DNA of 64,000 nucleotides from Gracilaria domingensis. Its lineage: Eukaryota; Rhodophyta; Florideophyceae; Gracilariales; Gracilariaceae. Positions 11,476 through 22,961 of this stretch are shown piece by piece; within the stretch, counting starts at the first letter, position 1; every line of letters begins with the position of its first letter. Below the pieces are notes generated by a model. The model did no database searches. It saw nothing but the letters and a program-made list of their open reading frames with translations, and had not been told where the DNA came from. Made by a program: the position numbers and the translations under genes. The stretch lies in assembly GCA_022539475.1 (NCBI GenBank), contig VCMS01000159.1:141376-205375 (forward strand), in the 5' to 3' direction.

Positions 11476-12809
11476 ATAACATTTTCTAGCCGATTTGGGA
11501 TCCACATCCACTGCCCCACCTCTTATCATTCCCCAAATCCAACGGGCTACTATTGTTCCATGCGCTCCTCGAAGGAGGCAGTTTGCAACCACATCAGGTG
11601 TGGATCGATAAGCTATCGGGGGGAAATGGGAGATATGGCGGGAGATTGTAGAGGGTTCTGTTTGGTCCCTTTTCAGAGTGGTATTTATTGTGCGACGGGT
11701 TGAGTCGCGACTGCTGTTGATGGTCAGAGTTTCAGAAGGTCGTTATTACCATCGTGCTCTCATTCTGCAGTGAACGCCTCTCGTGAGGCCGTTCGGCGCC
11801 TGTGCGCCGTTCTAACTGCCACCCCTCGACATGGGTGCTGTTCTACGACACTGACGACTCCGCCAGGGCCGTCAGCGCCCGCCTACCGCGGGAGCTAGAG
11901 CCGCTACTCTACGCAATAAACACCGTCTCTTGCTCGCGTCTCTACACCTCCGACGAGGAGCATATCACCAGGCCTCACTGGTTCACATGACTCAACTTCC
12001 AATGCAATGGTCGTAAGCTTCGATGAGTTGAAAAGAATCTCATCGTCAACAGCACCAGGAAGACTTAAGTCATTCGTCGCGAAGAATTCGAAGGTCAACG
12101 AGAACTGAATGACTCGAATGGCGAATTGCATCAACGGCACTTCGTACAGAGAAGGTATTCCGAGCCAGTCTGCTTGAGGTACCTCCGAGGATTCTGTCGT
12201 TCTCTGCGAAAGGCAGCATGACACCACCACCTCGCTCAACAGAAGCTTTTACCACAGCGTAGAAAGATGGTGACAAGCCTGCCATTGTTTAGCTTGCACG
12301 GGATTCAGGCAACAGCTGTCGCGGAAAGAGAGAAGATGGTATGAACACCTCGCAAGATGGAGATCCACTCCGTTGATTCTACTGTATATGAATGTGCAAT
12401 CTCTCAAGAACGTGATTTAAAGTGCCTCCGAAGCACTTTATTGAATACTTGATTGGATAAAGATATTGTCAGGATAGGATACGAAGAAGACCACGTTTCA
12501 TAAGTGGTGCTGTTTATGAAATACTTTCTCGATAATATCAACTTCTCAGCAGTTCAAAATATTCTGCCTTGAACAGAAAACCAGAAACAGAAACCCAGCT
12601 AGAAGGGAAAAAAAGGCCAGCCACTTGCAAAATGATTCGAAGCCAGCTGGCCTTTTCACTCTGGGATACAGAAAGACAGCTAAAACCTACATTAAAATTG
12701 TAACACCTACAGTAGCTTGGTGCAACAGATGAATGAATGAACGCAACTAACGACCCGAGAGGTAGTTAAACTCGTCCGAGTGATCGGTCAGCTCGCTGGT
12801 CGCCCTCTG
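11476..12809. other. Interval between LTR-like repeats
   Basis: No gene is recognised. Overlapping frames exist on both strands at 11802-12239. The minus-strand one, with VESCEPVRPGDMLLVGG, is the more protein-like, but it has no start or neighbours to support it. A small stem (aaagtgc / gcacttt) lies at 12419-12439. Confidence 0.4.
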
Positions 12810-13388
12810 GACCTGGGTGGCACGTCGCTAAAATGCCCCCGTTTAGCTGCACCTAAGCAGTAGGTCACGAGCTAGTCATTGGAGCAAGATCCTACCGCCG
12901 TTTCCCTGAATTTTTCCCGCTGAAGGAAGAGCTCCAACGGGGCACTGGAGGGGGGTTTTTCCAGGGCTTGCTCGGACGGACTACACTAGGGTTGGATTAC
13001 AGTGAAAGGCTACGAACTGGTTCTTGCACCTGGTTTCGCCGATGATATGAGGATCGGGTGGAAAGAACGTCGCTCATGGTTTCTTCAGTGGCCAATGTGG
13101 TACATGCGGAGCTCCTTGTCGTGGTGTGCCCCTCTGTCGACGGTCTCAAGAGGATGAATGAAGAGAGTAGTGGGAGGAAGAAGGCGGTAAGCGTCGGTAG
13201 CAAAACGCCCGCGGTCGGAAACACCTAAGATATCTCATATTTCTCACCGTAGTCCAGTAAGTGTAGTAAGACCACTTAGTTGTGGTCAGTGGCTGCGATG
13301 TAGAGGTATTATAGGTCGTTGGGTCTTGAGCAAACCAAACGTAGAAGCGTAATTGGCTTCAGCGTTTCTATAAACAGAGAGAGAGAGA
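12810..13388 (+). repeat. LTR-like direct repeat, copy B
   Basis: This is the partner of 10855-11475. It ends in a tataaacagagagagagaga simple tract. Confidence 0.5.
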
Positions 13389-13530
13389 ACACAACTAAAC
13401 GTGATTTTTGATCTTTAGGACCTTTGGGGTCTTAGCGTGTATATGATTAAGCCATGGAGCTGTTGACGGTACACTCGTGTGGTCGCCTCGTCCGCGAAGG
13501 CGCGTCAACGCCTCCTTACCAAAGAAAAAC

Positions 13531-14046
13531 CTATGTCGTTCGATGAGCCTGAAAGCATAGTTCAGCATATCGATTTGGTAGCCCACAAGCATCAAAAAAT
13601 GTTACTGATAATGTCTTTATGAGCATCTGCGCAATTGTAAGATGTTGGAGGATACTAACGTGGCACAGGAAGAAAAATATAGTGCCCCCAGTGTCATTAC
13701 GGAGTTCCACGATTGTGCCATAGATGAAGTATCTTTGTTGGTTTACACTTGGCGTGATCAATTAATAAGAAGAGGGAAGCAGATTCCCACCTAAGCGGAA
13801 GAGCTGGCCCGCGCAGACTTCTGTCATGACGTAGCTACTTTTCAGGTATACCTCATGGTCACTGTCATCAGAGCTGTCAGAATCATACAAACAAGGGTTA
13901 GAGTTCCGAGTTGTCCCCAGTCCGCCAGATCCTCGGCAGCGTTTGAGAGATTGCTGTTGTATTATACTGACACCATGTCTGAGCAGCGATGGCTCCCTGT
14001 CGCGGTTAATCACCAACAACCACAATTTCCTGTTATCGAAGCGCAT
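13531..14046 (-). pseudogene. Unrecognised coding remnant with in-frame TAA
   Basis: An ATG at 14046 opens a 94-codon frame ending in TAA (13762-13764). The same frame then continues coding-like to 13531. The first part has an acidic serine run (DSDSSDDSDHE). The second carries the strand-like YFIYGTIVELRNDTGG. The continuous frame across one stop suggests a nonsense mutation in a former gene. A BAH- or Tudor-like small beta domain is conceivable but not supported well enough to call. Confidence 0.3.
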
Positions 14047-14598
14047 GGGACAGCGGCATGACTCGTGGCACGCATCCTCTTTGCCACGACATGACCAAAA
14101 GGGCCAAACGTTGGTTAGCTTTGATTGGGGAAAAAGTGCACATACACAAGTATACAGGCGCAGTCACGCAGCTCACGTGAGCACATGCATGGGTTGCAAA
14201 TTCGGCTGCAGCAGCTTGTGCTCGCGCTTACAGCACTGAGCTCAAACAGATGGCGCAACAAACAAAAGGGGGCGGAATGAGATGTTTGGTTTGCTGATGG
14301 GAATGTGCTGTCTGAATGCGAGTGAAGGAGGAGGAGGAGGCTGCTCGATGGTGACGGTGAGGGACGAGCTGGGGCGCGTAGGAGGTGCGCTACTATTGAT
14401 GAGGTGAAGTATGATTTTAAATATGAGTGGTTACGGTCTTTTTGAATGGTCAAAAGGGCGCGTTTTATTGCGGGTTTTGGATCAGAAGATTGCGGGCGAA
14501 AAATGTGACTATTTCGAAACGATAGGACAATGAAGAACAAGTGGGAAAAAAGTATTCACAAGAAAAAAAAAGGATTCGAGCATCTGGTACACGAGGGG
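14047..14598. other. Intergenic, no gene seen
   Basis: Only short overlapping frames with poor composition are present. The stretch nearest 14599 is the presumed 3' end and downstream region of the neighbouring minus-strand gene. Confidence 0.5.
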
Positions 14599-15240
14599 TT
14601 ACATCAAACAGAACTGATGCGTGTATGCTAGGGTGATGAAGAAACCTATGATTCCCTCGACTTCGGGGAAAGTAGGTTGAGAAGACATCATCGAGGGCAT
14701 CATGGTATCGTCGGGACTCTCCATCGGTTCTTCAGGGGATATGGTGGGCTCATCAGTCGAAATGAGCTCGATACCCATATGCATGCCCATCATCTCCGGA
14801 CAAGTGCCAAACTTCATGCGTTCGAGCATCATGGCCATGTCAGAGACAGAATCGACAAAGCTGACGCGGGTAGGGCCGTTCAGAAAGAAGGTTTCCCGTG
14901 CCATCATTTGCATGGCGTTGCATTCGGACGCGTTGGTGGTGCTCATCTCCGGCAGATGGATGATGAAGGGGAGAACGGGAGCCGGTCTGAAATGGAAGAC
15001 CAGTCGCTTGGGGCATGTGGTGGGGGACGGAACATGAGACGGAGTGTACACCATGACGGTCATGAAGAGCTCAAAGGTTTGACGCGCGACCATGGGCGAC
15101 GCGGGGCAGGAATCAAACAAGATGAACTGTCGTTGCAGAAGCGACGAGCGGAACGGAAACGTTTGCGGCGGACAGGTCTGTGCGCCAGCTACGGCGAAGA
15201 AGAGCGCGGCGACAAAGAAAGCGTTGAGGGAAGAGATCAT
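14599..15240 (-). CDS. Secreted methionine-rich protein (213 aa)
   Basis: The ATG at 15240 opens a 213-residue protein with a clear signal peptide (residues 1-20, cleavage after AVAGA). Five of its six mature Cys lie between residues 23 and 147 (C23, C45, C76, C107, C147), in a domain of two halves. A Met-rich segment (about 134-185, several MM pairs) follows, then acidic Ser/Pro/Glu linker repeats (SPEEP, ESPDD) and a hydrophobic C-terminal stretch (194-206) that could be a GPI-anchor signal. The open frame extends upstream of this ATG, but the TATA box at 15329-15334 and the signal peptide fix the start. I do not recognise the family. The Met residues could bind copper or simply reflect composition. 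No intron is seen. Confidence 0.7.
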   Translation of the reverse strand: MISSLNAFFVAALFFAVAGAQTCPPQTFPFRSSLLQRQFILFDSCPASPMVARQTFELFMTVMVYTPSHVPSPTTCPKRLVFHFRPAPVLPFIIHLPEMSTTNASECNAMQMMARETFFLNGPTRVSFVDSVSDMAMMLERMKFGTCPEMMGMHMGIELISTDEPTISPEEPMESPDDTMMPSMMSSQPTFPEVEGIIGFFITLAYTHQFCLM

Positions 15241-15328
15241 GGTGGTTGAAAGCGAGGAAGACAAGGAAAACGGGGCGAGGCGGATGGGGGGGACGACCTG
15301 AGGCAGGCAGCGGCGGGCAGGCGGGCCA

Positions 15329-15334
15329 TTTATA
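15329..15334 (-). promoter_or_regulatory. TATA box for the 14599-15240 gene
   Basis: On the minus strand the sequence reads cgTATAAAtggcc, about 90 bp before the ATG. The gene at 37922-40162 has a very similar cATAAATGGCC element. Confidence 0.6.
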
Positions 15335-15357
15335 CGAACGGACGGAGCTCCCAAACA

Positions 15358-15396
15358 GGCGGTGGCGGCGGCGGTGGCGGCGGCGGCGGCGGCGCT
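15358..15396 (+). repeat. GGC/GGT trinucleotide repeat
   Basis: This is a run of ggcggt and ggc units immediately upstream of the TATA box of the methionine-rich protein gene. It creates a spurious polyproline frame on the minus strand. Confidence 0.85.
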
Positions 15397-15399
15397 AGA

Positions 15400-17210
15400 T
15401 CGACACACAGCGTGACTGGCTGCTGCGCAGACGGGCGCGTAGGGGGGCGGGAGCGCAGTGACGGCGTAGCGGTAGCACTGTCGGAGCGGGACGGGCGATA
15501 GCTCGAACAGATGCACGCAAAAAGCCACGTACGCCAGCGTACGGCTGTAAACCGCGGCGGAGCGCCGCCGCGTGGGTTGCGCCTTCGCGCCAGCAGCGCG
15601 CCCCGCGTGCCACGCAGTGCGTGGGTGACAGATCGCGCGGCTGCACGCGCGCGCGCGCGCGGCGCGTCGCTGTGTAATGCACGGCGCGTCGCGCTCGGCC
15701 AACAATGCGGCAGTGCGGCGCGCTGTGCCACGCGTACACTGCTTCCACGCGAACAACAGTGCCACGCGCACATCGTGACCCGTGGACACGGCGGCTGTGG
15801 TTGTGCATTTAATATTATTAAGCCAGGCGTGCACGGTTGGGTGCGCGGACCAGCAGCCATGCGGCTACCAAGGGTAGCAGCATCATGCTGATGGTCACGT
15901 GCGCGGCAAGCGCGCAGCGTGCCGCACGGATCGTTGGCGCTTCTAAAAAGCGGTCGGCTGTGCGGTCGGCTGTGCGGTCGGCTGCACAGCTCGCTCTGAC
16001 CCGTATCATATCTTGGCAGAAACTTGTGAGAAGCGGTGGCGTAAGCTGGAATGCAAACTTTACTGGTAGAAACTACGCCATACCACGCCGTCGGGCGGCA
16101 CGACTCAAATGCGAGCACATGCTGTGCACTTGGGCCGCCGCATCAAGTTGATGAATAACGACAGCTCGTGCAAGCGCCCTGATGGTAAAGAGTTGTCGCG
16201 CTCGCAATGTTGGTACGTACGCGTGCATCAAAATGAGCGCATCTACACACAAGCGCCGCCGTGGTATTGCCGTCGATTCGGGAAGCGCTAGAGCCACGGC
16301 TCTAGTCTACACGTACAAGAACCACAAGTACCGAGTGTACAATGTGCAACTTAGGATATTCTTACACCCACGTTTTGCGCCAATCACGTCGCACGCCTGC
16401 GCGATATTATGCTCAAACGCTCCACTCACGCCGCCCTTCCGCACAACGGATGGCGCAGCGCCCATGATCACATCGGCTATCGCGCCACACAAACAGCGCT
16501 GTTCGAGAAACGACTCTCACCGCATACCCTCACGGCGCACTAGTCTTGCGCCGTTTCGAACATTGTGCTGCACACACCCAATGGGGCACACACACACACA
16601 CCCCCCCCCCTCCGTTTGTGCTTTGTTTACCCGGAAGCCGACTCAATCATATCAAAAGCTCAGCACGTTTCATAATCTCAACATACAATTGAAGCCCACA
16701 GCCCTTCTATGATAATCATTATGGATACTTTTGAACATACCATACGTTTTGCAGTTCAAACTTGTCAGCTCGTGCAGACCGCACGACACACGCTCCCAAG
16801 TAAACCTTTAAATGAGTCAACATCATGTTGCGGACAACAATCCTTCCAATACAGCGGCACGTGCATACCCTTTATTCCACATTCCTTCGCGCAACACTCA
16901 TTATTAGCTCGCCCTCTTACATTTAACCTCAACTCCCTCTTTTGGCAGCATATCGATGAACTCAGTGCCCTGACGACTACTCGCAGAGAAACTTATCATC
17001 CGCCGCTTTCTGCCCGTACAACAGCAAATCTACCTCATAACCCCACTTCGAAACATCTTTCACTCCCACACCAAATAATATCCCTTGCAACGCTCCTTTT
17101 CTCTCCGCCTCTCATACTTCGTACCTCCAATCTTACCCCTGCTCAATTATTATCAACAGCCATCATGACACTCACTCACGTACATATCCGTCCATCCATC
17201 CGTCTATCAT
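15400..17210. other. GC-rich upstream region, no gene accepted
   Basis: 15.4-16.0 kb is strongly GC-rich with CG-dinucleotide runs, and it has several long overlapping frames on both strands that look like compositional artefacts. A 12-bp tandem repeat (gcggtcggctgt, three copies) lies at 15950-15984. A (CA)n followed by a run of eleven or more C lies at 16587-16611. The rest is probably the distal upstream region of the Rboh gene. Confidence 0.5.
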
Positions 17211-17214
17211 CGCA

Positions 17215-17222
17215 TATAAAAG
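17215..17222 (+). promoter_or_regulatory. TATA box for Rboh gene 1
   Basis: tataaaag lies 112-119 bp upstream of the ATG at 17334, within cgcatataaaagc. The paralogue at 25475 has cgcatctattaaagc at the same distance. Confidence 0.65.
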
Positions 17223-17333
17223 CGCTGTGCTCCCCCAACCACAACGATCACCCAGAAAGCAGTTCCCTACCTTCCCTCCTCCTCTCACTTTCCCTGTCGC
17301 ACTGTCCGTCTACATTGTCCGCTTCTCAGCGCA

Positions 17334-19877
17334 ATGTCTCAGCCACACCAGCCACAGCCGCGGACTTCCCCTCAGCATCGAGCCCCCATCACCAAGCGTA
17401 TTGCCCATTTCTTTGCCAGGGTCGAGGCTAATCTATCCACATATGCGCTACTCCACCTGTTTCTGGTATTTTACTTTGCCGTCAATCTGCTCATGTTCCT
17501 ATGGGGCTTTCGCGGCGAACTCGTGTACCAACCCAACATTGAACGAGGACCAGTTATGCGTTACATCATTGGCGTCGCACGGGGCGCTGGATACATGCTA
17601 AACCTCAACACAGCGTTCGTGATCTTGCTCGCCGCACGGCTTACCTTCACTAAGCTCAGGGATACTCCCGTGGCGAACGTCCTGCCGTTGGATAAGGCCT
17701 TCCCGATGCTACACATCATCGTGGGCTACACTACTGCAATCACGGTCCTCGTGCACGCGGGTTTCCACTTTGGCTGGTTGTTTGGTTACAATTTGTGGGA
17801 ATGGGGTTTGTGGAGCTTCAACATGAGCGTCATCACCGGCGCCCTTTTGTTCGCCGTCTTCGGCACCATGTTGTTTTTCTTGCGTCCGTCCATAAGAAAG
17901 AACCACTTTCTTCTCTTCTATCGTGTGCACATCATCGGCGCCACTCTGTTCTTCACGCTGCTTATATTCCACGGCATGTACAGAAACAGGCCAGAGACCT
18001 ACAAGTACATCGTACCGACACTCATTATCTATCTCACCGATCGTATTTTGCGCCGCCTTCAAGTGTCTACAACAACCCTGAAGCTTTCCGCCTCAAACAG
18101 TTTCTTCAAAGATGACAACGTGTTGGAGTTACGTGTTCCGAAACCGTTCCAGTACCGCTCGGGTCAGTACGCTGAGCTACAAGTACCTTCTATCAACCGA
18201 GAGTGGCATCCCTTCACCATTGCTTCTGCGCCTCATGAGGAGACACTTGCCATGTACATCAAGAAGCTTGGAGACTGGACCGGTGCGTTGCATGAGGAGT
18301 TTGCTAGCCGTATCAACGGTGAAGAACTCGAACCCATCTCAGTTTTGGTCCGTGGTCCGTATGGTGCACCATGCCAACATGTGCAGGGATATGAACGAGT
18401 TGTGCTCATCTCAGGTGGTATTGGATCCACACCCTTCTCCGCCGTGTGCAAGGAGTTGCATCACCTCAACAGCGAAGCTGCGGTATGGGAGCCCGAGCCA
18501 CAGAAAGCACTGCAAACGGGATATGAGGCTGGAGTGGAGATGAAGCAGGTTGAGAAACGTATGTACAAGGCTATCAGGAAGTTGTACAATGTCAATGTCG
18601 ACGCCGCTGTTCATCAAGTATCGGCTGTTGATGAACAGCGTTCGCAGTTTGTCACCGGCATGCTCGACATTGCAGCCTTGCATCGTGAACATAGCCAATT
18701 GCAAGGAAAAGGCACACAGGACCTCGTAATTGACGCTGACGATGCCACGGTAACAAATGAAACGAGTGATTCTAACTCTGGGGACTCATTCTACGAGGAG
18801 AAGTCGGGACTCACCGTCACAGAAGCTCCGAAGAAGAAACAATTCCAGAAAGACGATGCCATCTTCGTGTCGAGCATGAAGGCTCTACCAAACGCGAGAC
18901 AGAAGATGCTACATCTCTTTGACTCTCGTTCTCATGTGCTCACGTTTCTCCACTCTACTCGGGTGCAGTTCTTCTTGCTTGTCACTCTCATCGCCAGAGT
19001 CGTGGTTCTCTGCATTGGCAGCATCTGGAAGTCCGATTTCGTACGACTGATATCTGACGCAGATGGAAATAGTGGGCTTTGGGTCGTAATTCTGGATACC
19101 ATTCTTTCTTCTGTTGCAGCTGTTATCATTCCCGTGACAGTAATGTTAGAGATTGCAGTGATGGGATATGGTTTCTTCTCTGGGAAGCGATTGGCGGACT
19201 TTTTCCTACTTTTGCCCGCATCTATTGCCACCCTCGTTCTGGACATAGTTACGTGGATCGCCGGGGAACCTCAAGACAATGGTGTGATTGGTCTCAAATA
19301 CGTCGTTTTCTTGCCAGTGATGTTCGTTTTACTACTTGCTCGTCTGCATGGTACGCTGGGCGGACGTAGACTGACTGACACAACGAGGAGGTGCGTGTGC
19401 CACTTCCACTCTAAAGCACCCGAAGTTGACTTTGTGTGGACGACGCCCAAGGCTGATAACGATCTATGGCTCAGGCAAGAACTGGCACCGCTGGCAGGCG
19501 GCACAAAACTGCGTCTGCACCGGTATGTGACAAGGGAGAAGGAATTGGACGAAGAGATGATAATGGGCGATGATTTCATCCTAAACACGAACAGTGGTCG
19601 GCCTGACTGGGACTCTGTGTTTTCGGATGTTGCTTCGAGGGCTAGAACTGATAGCACTGTTGGAGTGTTCTTCTGTGGCCCGCACAAGATGGGAGATGCA
19701 ATTCAGAAGAGCATCCGGAAGGTTGAAATCGTGAGCGCTCTGAAAGGGGCGTATCTGCGGGGTTTGGATGTTTCTACAGTGAGTAGGGACGTTGGTGTTG
19801 GGAAAAGAGTGGTGAGGAAACTTGAAGAATATGGCTGCTCTGTGAGATTTGCGTTCCGGGAAGAGAATTTTGGATGA
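17334..19877 (+). CDS. rboh: NADPH oxidase, respiratory burst oxidase type, red-algal layout
   Basis: The 847-residue membrane protein should move electrons from NADPH through FAD and two haems to oxygen, making superoxide. The N-terminal ferric-reductase-like membrane domain (about 35-235) has the haem ligands as two H-x13-H pairs: His127/His141 and His199/His213. FAD contacts are at HPFTIASAP (292-300), and the first NADPH motif is GGIGSTPF (361-368). A linker and four extra membrane segments (about 543-563, 582-605, 622-642, 651-671) then interrupt the NADPH half. That half resumes with FFCGPHKMG (779-787) and ends in the usual FREENFG-like tail. This interrupted layout is known from red algal oxidases. 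There are no EF-hands. The ATG chosen has a TATA box 115 bp upstream. The gene has no intron and faces a close paralogue (22962-25475) tail to tail. Confidence 0.93.
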   Translation: MSQPHQPQPRTSPQHRAPITKRIAHFFARVEANLSTYALLHLFLVFYFAVNLLMFLWGFRGELVYQPNIERGPVMRYIIGVARGAGYMLNLNTAFVILLAARLTFTKLRDTPVANVLPLDKAFPMLHIIVGYTTAITVLVHAGFHFGWLFGYNLWEWGLWSFNMSVITGALLFAVFGTMLFFLRPSIRKNHFLLFYRVHIIGATLFFTLLIFHGMYRNRPETYKYIVPTLIIYLTDRILRRLQVSTTTLKLSASNSFFKDDNVLELRVPKPFQYRSGQYAELQVPSINREWHPFTIASAPHEETLAMYIKKLGDWTGALHEEFASRINGEELEPISVLVRGPYGAPCQHVQGYERVVLISGGIGSTPFSAVCKELHHLNSEAAVWEPEPQKALQTGYEAGVEMKQVEKRMYKAIRKLYNVNVDAAVHQVSAVDEQRSQFVTGMLDIAALHREHSQLQGKGTQDLVIDADDATVTNETSDSNSGDSFYEEKSGLTVTEAPKKKQFQKDDAIFVSSMKALPNARQKMLHLFDSRSHVLTFLHSTRVQFFLLVTLIARVVVLCIGSIWKSDFVRLISDADGNSGLWVVILDTILSSVAAVIIPVTVMLEIAVMGYGFFSGKRLADFFLLLPASIATLVLDIVTWIAGEPQDNGVIGLKYVVFLPVMFVLLLARLHGTLGGRRLTDTTRRCVCHFHSKAPEVDFVWTTPKADNDLWLRQELAPLAGGTKLRLHRYVTREKELDEEMIMGDDFILNTNSGRPDWDSVFSDVASRARTDSTVGVFFCGPHKMGDAIQKSIRKVEIVSALKGAYLRGLDVSTVSRDVGVGKRVVRKLEEYGCSVRFAFREENFG

Positions 19878-20304
19878 GCGAAATGCTGACGCGGTCAGTG
19901 ACCAGTGGTCACTTTGACTGCCAACACTCACCAACTTGTGATCCAGAACTCTTAAAAGTTTTTCGACCCCACCCGAATGCGGTTCGAACTCAGTAAGTTT
20001 AAACAGCATGTCTTTGTGTAAGACCTCCCTGTACCGATATTGATGTTAATTAAAAATGCGAGTGTTTGTTTGAAGTTTCGACGATGACAACGGTCTACAA
20101 CAAAAGTATCTCTGGGAGATCTGAGCTCGACGTCCGATATCCTAGAAGCTTGTAGTGAGCGTAAGAGAGGCTGGTTAATTGAGGTACATACTCTGGGCCA
20201 CACATTGTGTATGGCAAGAAGATGTTCTGATGGTCAACCGTTAAAGAATCATAACATGTGCATGTTGCTCTGTACAGTGGCAAACAACGGAAAGATGTAC
20301 GTGT

Positions 20305-20364
20305 ATCATGGCGTGATGGATCACTGCTCCGTAGCTCCCACGGAGCAGGCCATCACGCCATGAT
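20305..20364. repeat. Two-part perfect hairpin
   Basis: A 15-bp outer stem (atcatggcgtgatgg at 20305-20319 with 20350-20364) and an 8-bp inner stem (tgctccgt at 20325-20332 with 20340-20347) are both exact. They surround the loop agctccc. It lies ~430 bp beyond the Rboh gene 1 stop. Confidence 0.9.
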
Positions 20365-21830
20365 TCTTACACTACGAATAATGTCGTTTTATCGATACAA
20401 ATGCAGTTGACATCGTTAATCTAGGTATGGAACCCTTGGTATATTTCTCAGAATTAATGTTAGAGCAACTGTCGGAGCTGTAGTCAAGCCAGGAGCTCGA
20501 GAAGCGGGCGTGCGTGATTTGTTGCGCTAGAAAAGATAAGGCGTTCGATGCTGCTTATGCCAGGTAATCCACTAACCAGGGACAAGGAAGCACTCGTGGC
20601 TTGGATACCCTGAGACGACGGCAAAGACCAACTTGGCTTCCATGGTGCAAAATGGAGGAGGCTTCGGGCGGCCCCGCATTGCTGTATTCTTGTGCAATGT
20701 TTGGTGTATCCTGTATATCATTTGAACTTCTAAAACCACCGCTGCCAAACCTGACTCAACGCAGATAGCTCAAGTCTTGACATTTTTCTTATCTCCGATG
20801 TTGCCCAAGAATGACCACAACGGAGACAATCAGGTTCAGCACACCCATGAGCAGGCTGCTCACGATATCTACCAGTAGCTTGACAGCTGGAAAAACCTGG
20901 TCATCAATCGACGAGGAAAGAATTGTTGTGTTGCGTATGTGTGTTGATCATCATTAAACCTGGCCCAGTTCAAGTTCTTAAAATATAACGCCATCAAGGA
21001 AGTAGAAGAAGCGGGTTCCGAAAACCGTCAAAATCGTGAGGCTGCCAATAGACTGGTCAATTGGCAAACGTATCTACATACATTTTAATCCGTTTGATTA
21101 TCTGCTTTTGTTTGGCCGATATTAATCACTAAAATTAGCTGTGAATATCTATTATGATATCTATTCTAGAATAATTTGGCAGAATTTTCTAAAAACGTCT
21201 TGGAAGCTCTTGGAATGATACGATTGAAAGACAATGGGATGGAAAATGTTCAGCAACGGAGCCGTTTCCGGCGACGCAATCCAACATGTGGCAAAATGAT
21301 TTTGTATCAGCCACAGTGACTGTGGACGGCCTCCCTGAACATGTAGTTGCCGGGACTACACTCTAGTGAGAGAATTGGTTTGTGCGCGCCATGTTTTGTG
21401 CGTCATTCGCTTTTGACGAAAAGGCGGCTGTAGCAAGATTACAAACCGGACATAAGGCTACTTGCACAACGCCACGCAACCCATCATCGGTATCATTGTT
21501 TGTTGTCTGTTATGTTGCGCAATTCTTCGGTGGATGTGTCAGGGGGTTTTTGTTACCATTAATAATCGCAGCCGCCAACCAATATGCCGCCTCGCGCAAT
21601 AACAACTTCGATCTATCCTTACTGCTTTCTGGATGAAACGTAACTGGGTAGTAAGGATGGAGGCTTGAGAGACCTGAATGTTGCTGCCTGGCAGATGAAT
21701 CAAACAGCACGTTGCTGTGGACTCATTGGCAGTGCCATGCTTTGCCGAGCTCGCCACATTCGAAGGCCGACAATGACCGCGAATGTGAAGAGCTAGCCAT
21801 GAAGTCAAACAGTCCAAAGACATGCGCCAA

Positions 21831-21861
21831 ACTGGAGTGAGGTGTTCTGGATCACTCCAGT
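21831..21861. repeat. 10-bp hairpin
   Basis: actggagtga (21831-21840) pairs exactly with 21852-21861 across an 11-nt loop. Confidence 0.8.
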
Positions 21862-21942
21862 CTCGTGAGGTCCGCTGGGCCGATCAACAAGGCGCATGTG
21901 CGGCATTTCCAAATGGCTCAGTATTAGCATTTTGCACACTTC

Positions 21943-22619
21943 ATGAAATTACAGAATTTTACAAAAAAGAACCATACTCACCTTCAAGGTGAGTATCTGC
22001 GGGCTTTCTCCTTGCTGCTCCCAACTTGGCTGCGAGGACTTGTCTCCCATGATTGCACGTTGGATAGATACAGAAAAGATACTCCATCTGACGAAACTGC
22101 GCGTGCGCGTGTAGCCATCTTGTCAGCTATCATCGATATCACATTCCTGCTCATTGGCCCATTTCCAAAGCAGAACGAGAACTCTTGCTACTGGAGCAGC
22201 CAATCCATGACGGGAACGCTCAACATGTTTGATTGCCGTGTATTGGTCTTAGATCCCCCATTTACGGAGCAGGACAATGAAACAGATGAGTGTCTCATAT
22301 CCTTGTTATTGAATGTGATTAGATACCGGCTTGCAGCGCAGCCATTAATCCACAACATTCGACACCAACAATATAACCTTACCCGTACATTTTGTTCATC
22401 AGTGCAGCGTCGTCCTCTCTTTCACATGTCTTTAATAGGTGCAAAGACACGTGCGTCAAATATCGCAATTGCTTGTCATGCAATTCAAACTGCAGCATTA
22501 CGTCTGCTTCAGCTCTCGCACTTTACCCCTACTACGTTTTCTTCGCAGTGTGCATGCGGAGGTCGAGAGGAGGAACCGCAGCATTCCAACTTTTGGTTCT
22601 CCTGTTCGTCCTAGAGTAG
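21943..22619 (+). pseudogene. Membrane or cysteine-rich protein remnant
   Basis: An ATG at 21943 opens a 223-codon frame. From about 22385 an overlapping frame ending at 22619 is more protein-like, with clustered Cys (CKDTCVKYRNCLSCNSNC) and two hydrophobic segments. Read together they suggest one gene broken by a frameshift near 22385, or an unrecognised intron. The family is not recognised. It lies between the two convergent Rboh genes. Confidence 0.3.
21974..21996. repeat. 23-bp perfect palindrome
   Basis: atactcacctt (21974-21984) and its exact complement (21986-21996) flank a single C. Confidence 0.85.
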
Positions 22620-22961
22620 GAACTCCAGTAAATGTCTGCTCGCGGCGTCCGTATTTTCGCCATTATGCATTACGCTTAATTGATTTTGAGGGTTAACAAG
22701 GCTTGCATGCTTTGTACAGTACAAGCTAAAAATGCCCTATCCCTGCTCCGCCGTGGGAGCTACTAACAGTTACTCTAGACAACAAAATTGCAACCAGGGC
22801 ATCACAAACATTTTACAAAGTTCATTATTCACACCCCTCGTAATCGAGAGGCCGAGGTGAAAGTCCTGTGCTGAATAGAATGAAAACAATCCATGTTAGA
22901 CTACTATTATTGACTTCAAGTTTTTGGTGGTAAGCTTATCTCGGAAATGAACACCAGCCGT

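Larger units (their letters stand above)
19878..21942. other. Intergenic between convergent Rboh paralogues
   Basis: No gene is supported over ~2 kb. Features seen are the 20305-20364 hairpin and the 21831-21861 stem. The first ~100 bases are presumably 3' UTR. Confidence 0.5.

Noticed and set aside
10855-13388. Intact LTR retrotransposon
   Set aside because: The two repeats are strongly diverged and the 1.3 kb between them has no gag, protease, reverse transcriptase or integrase sequence.
15330-16118. Long overlapping open frames on both strands (up to 262 codons)
   Set aside because: The stretch is extremely GC-rich, where stops are rare. The frames include the GGC repeat and a promoter, and no domain or start context supports them.
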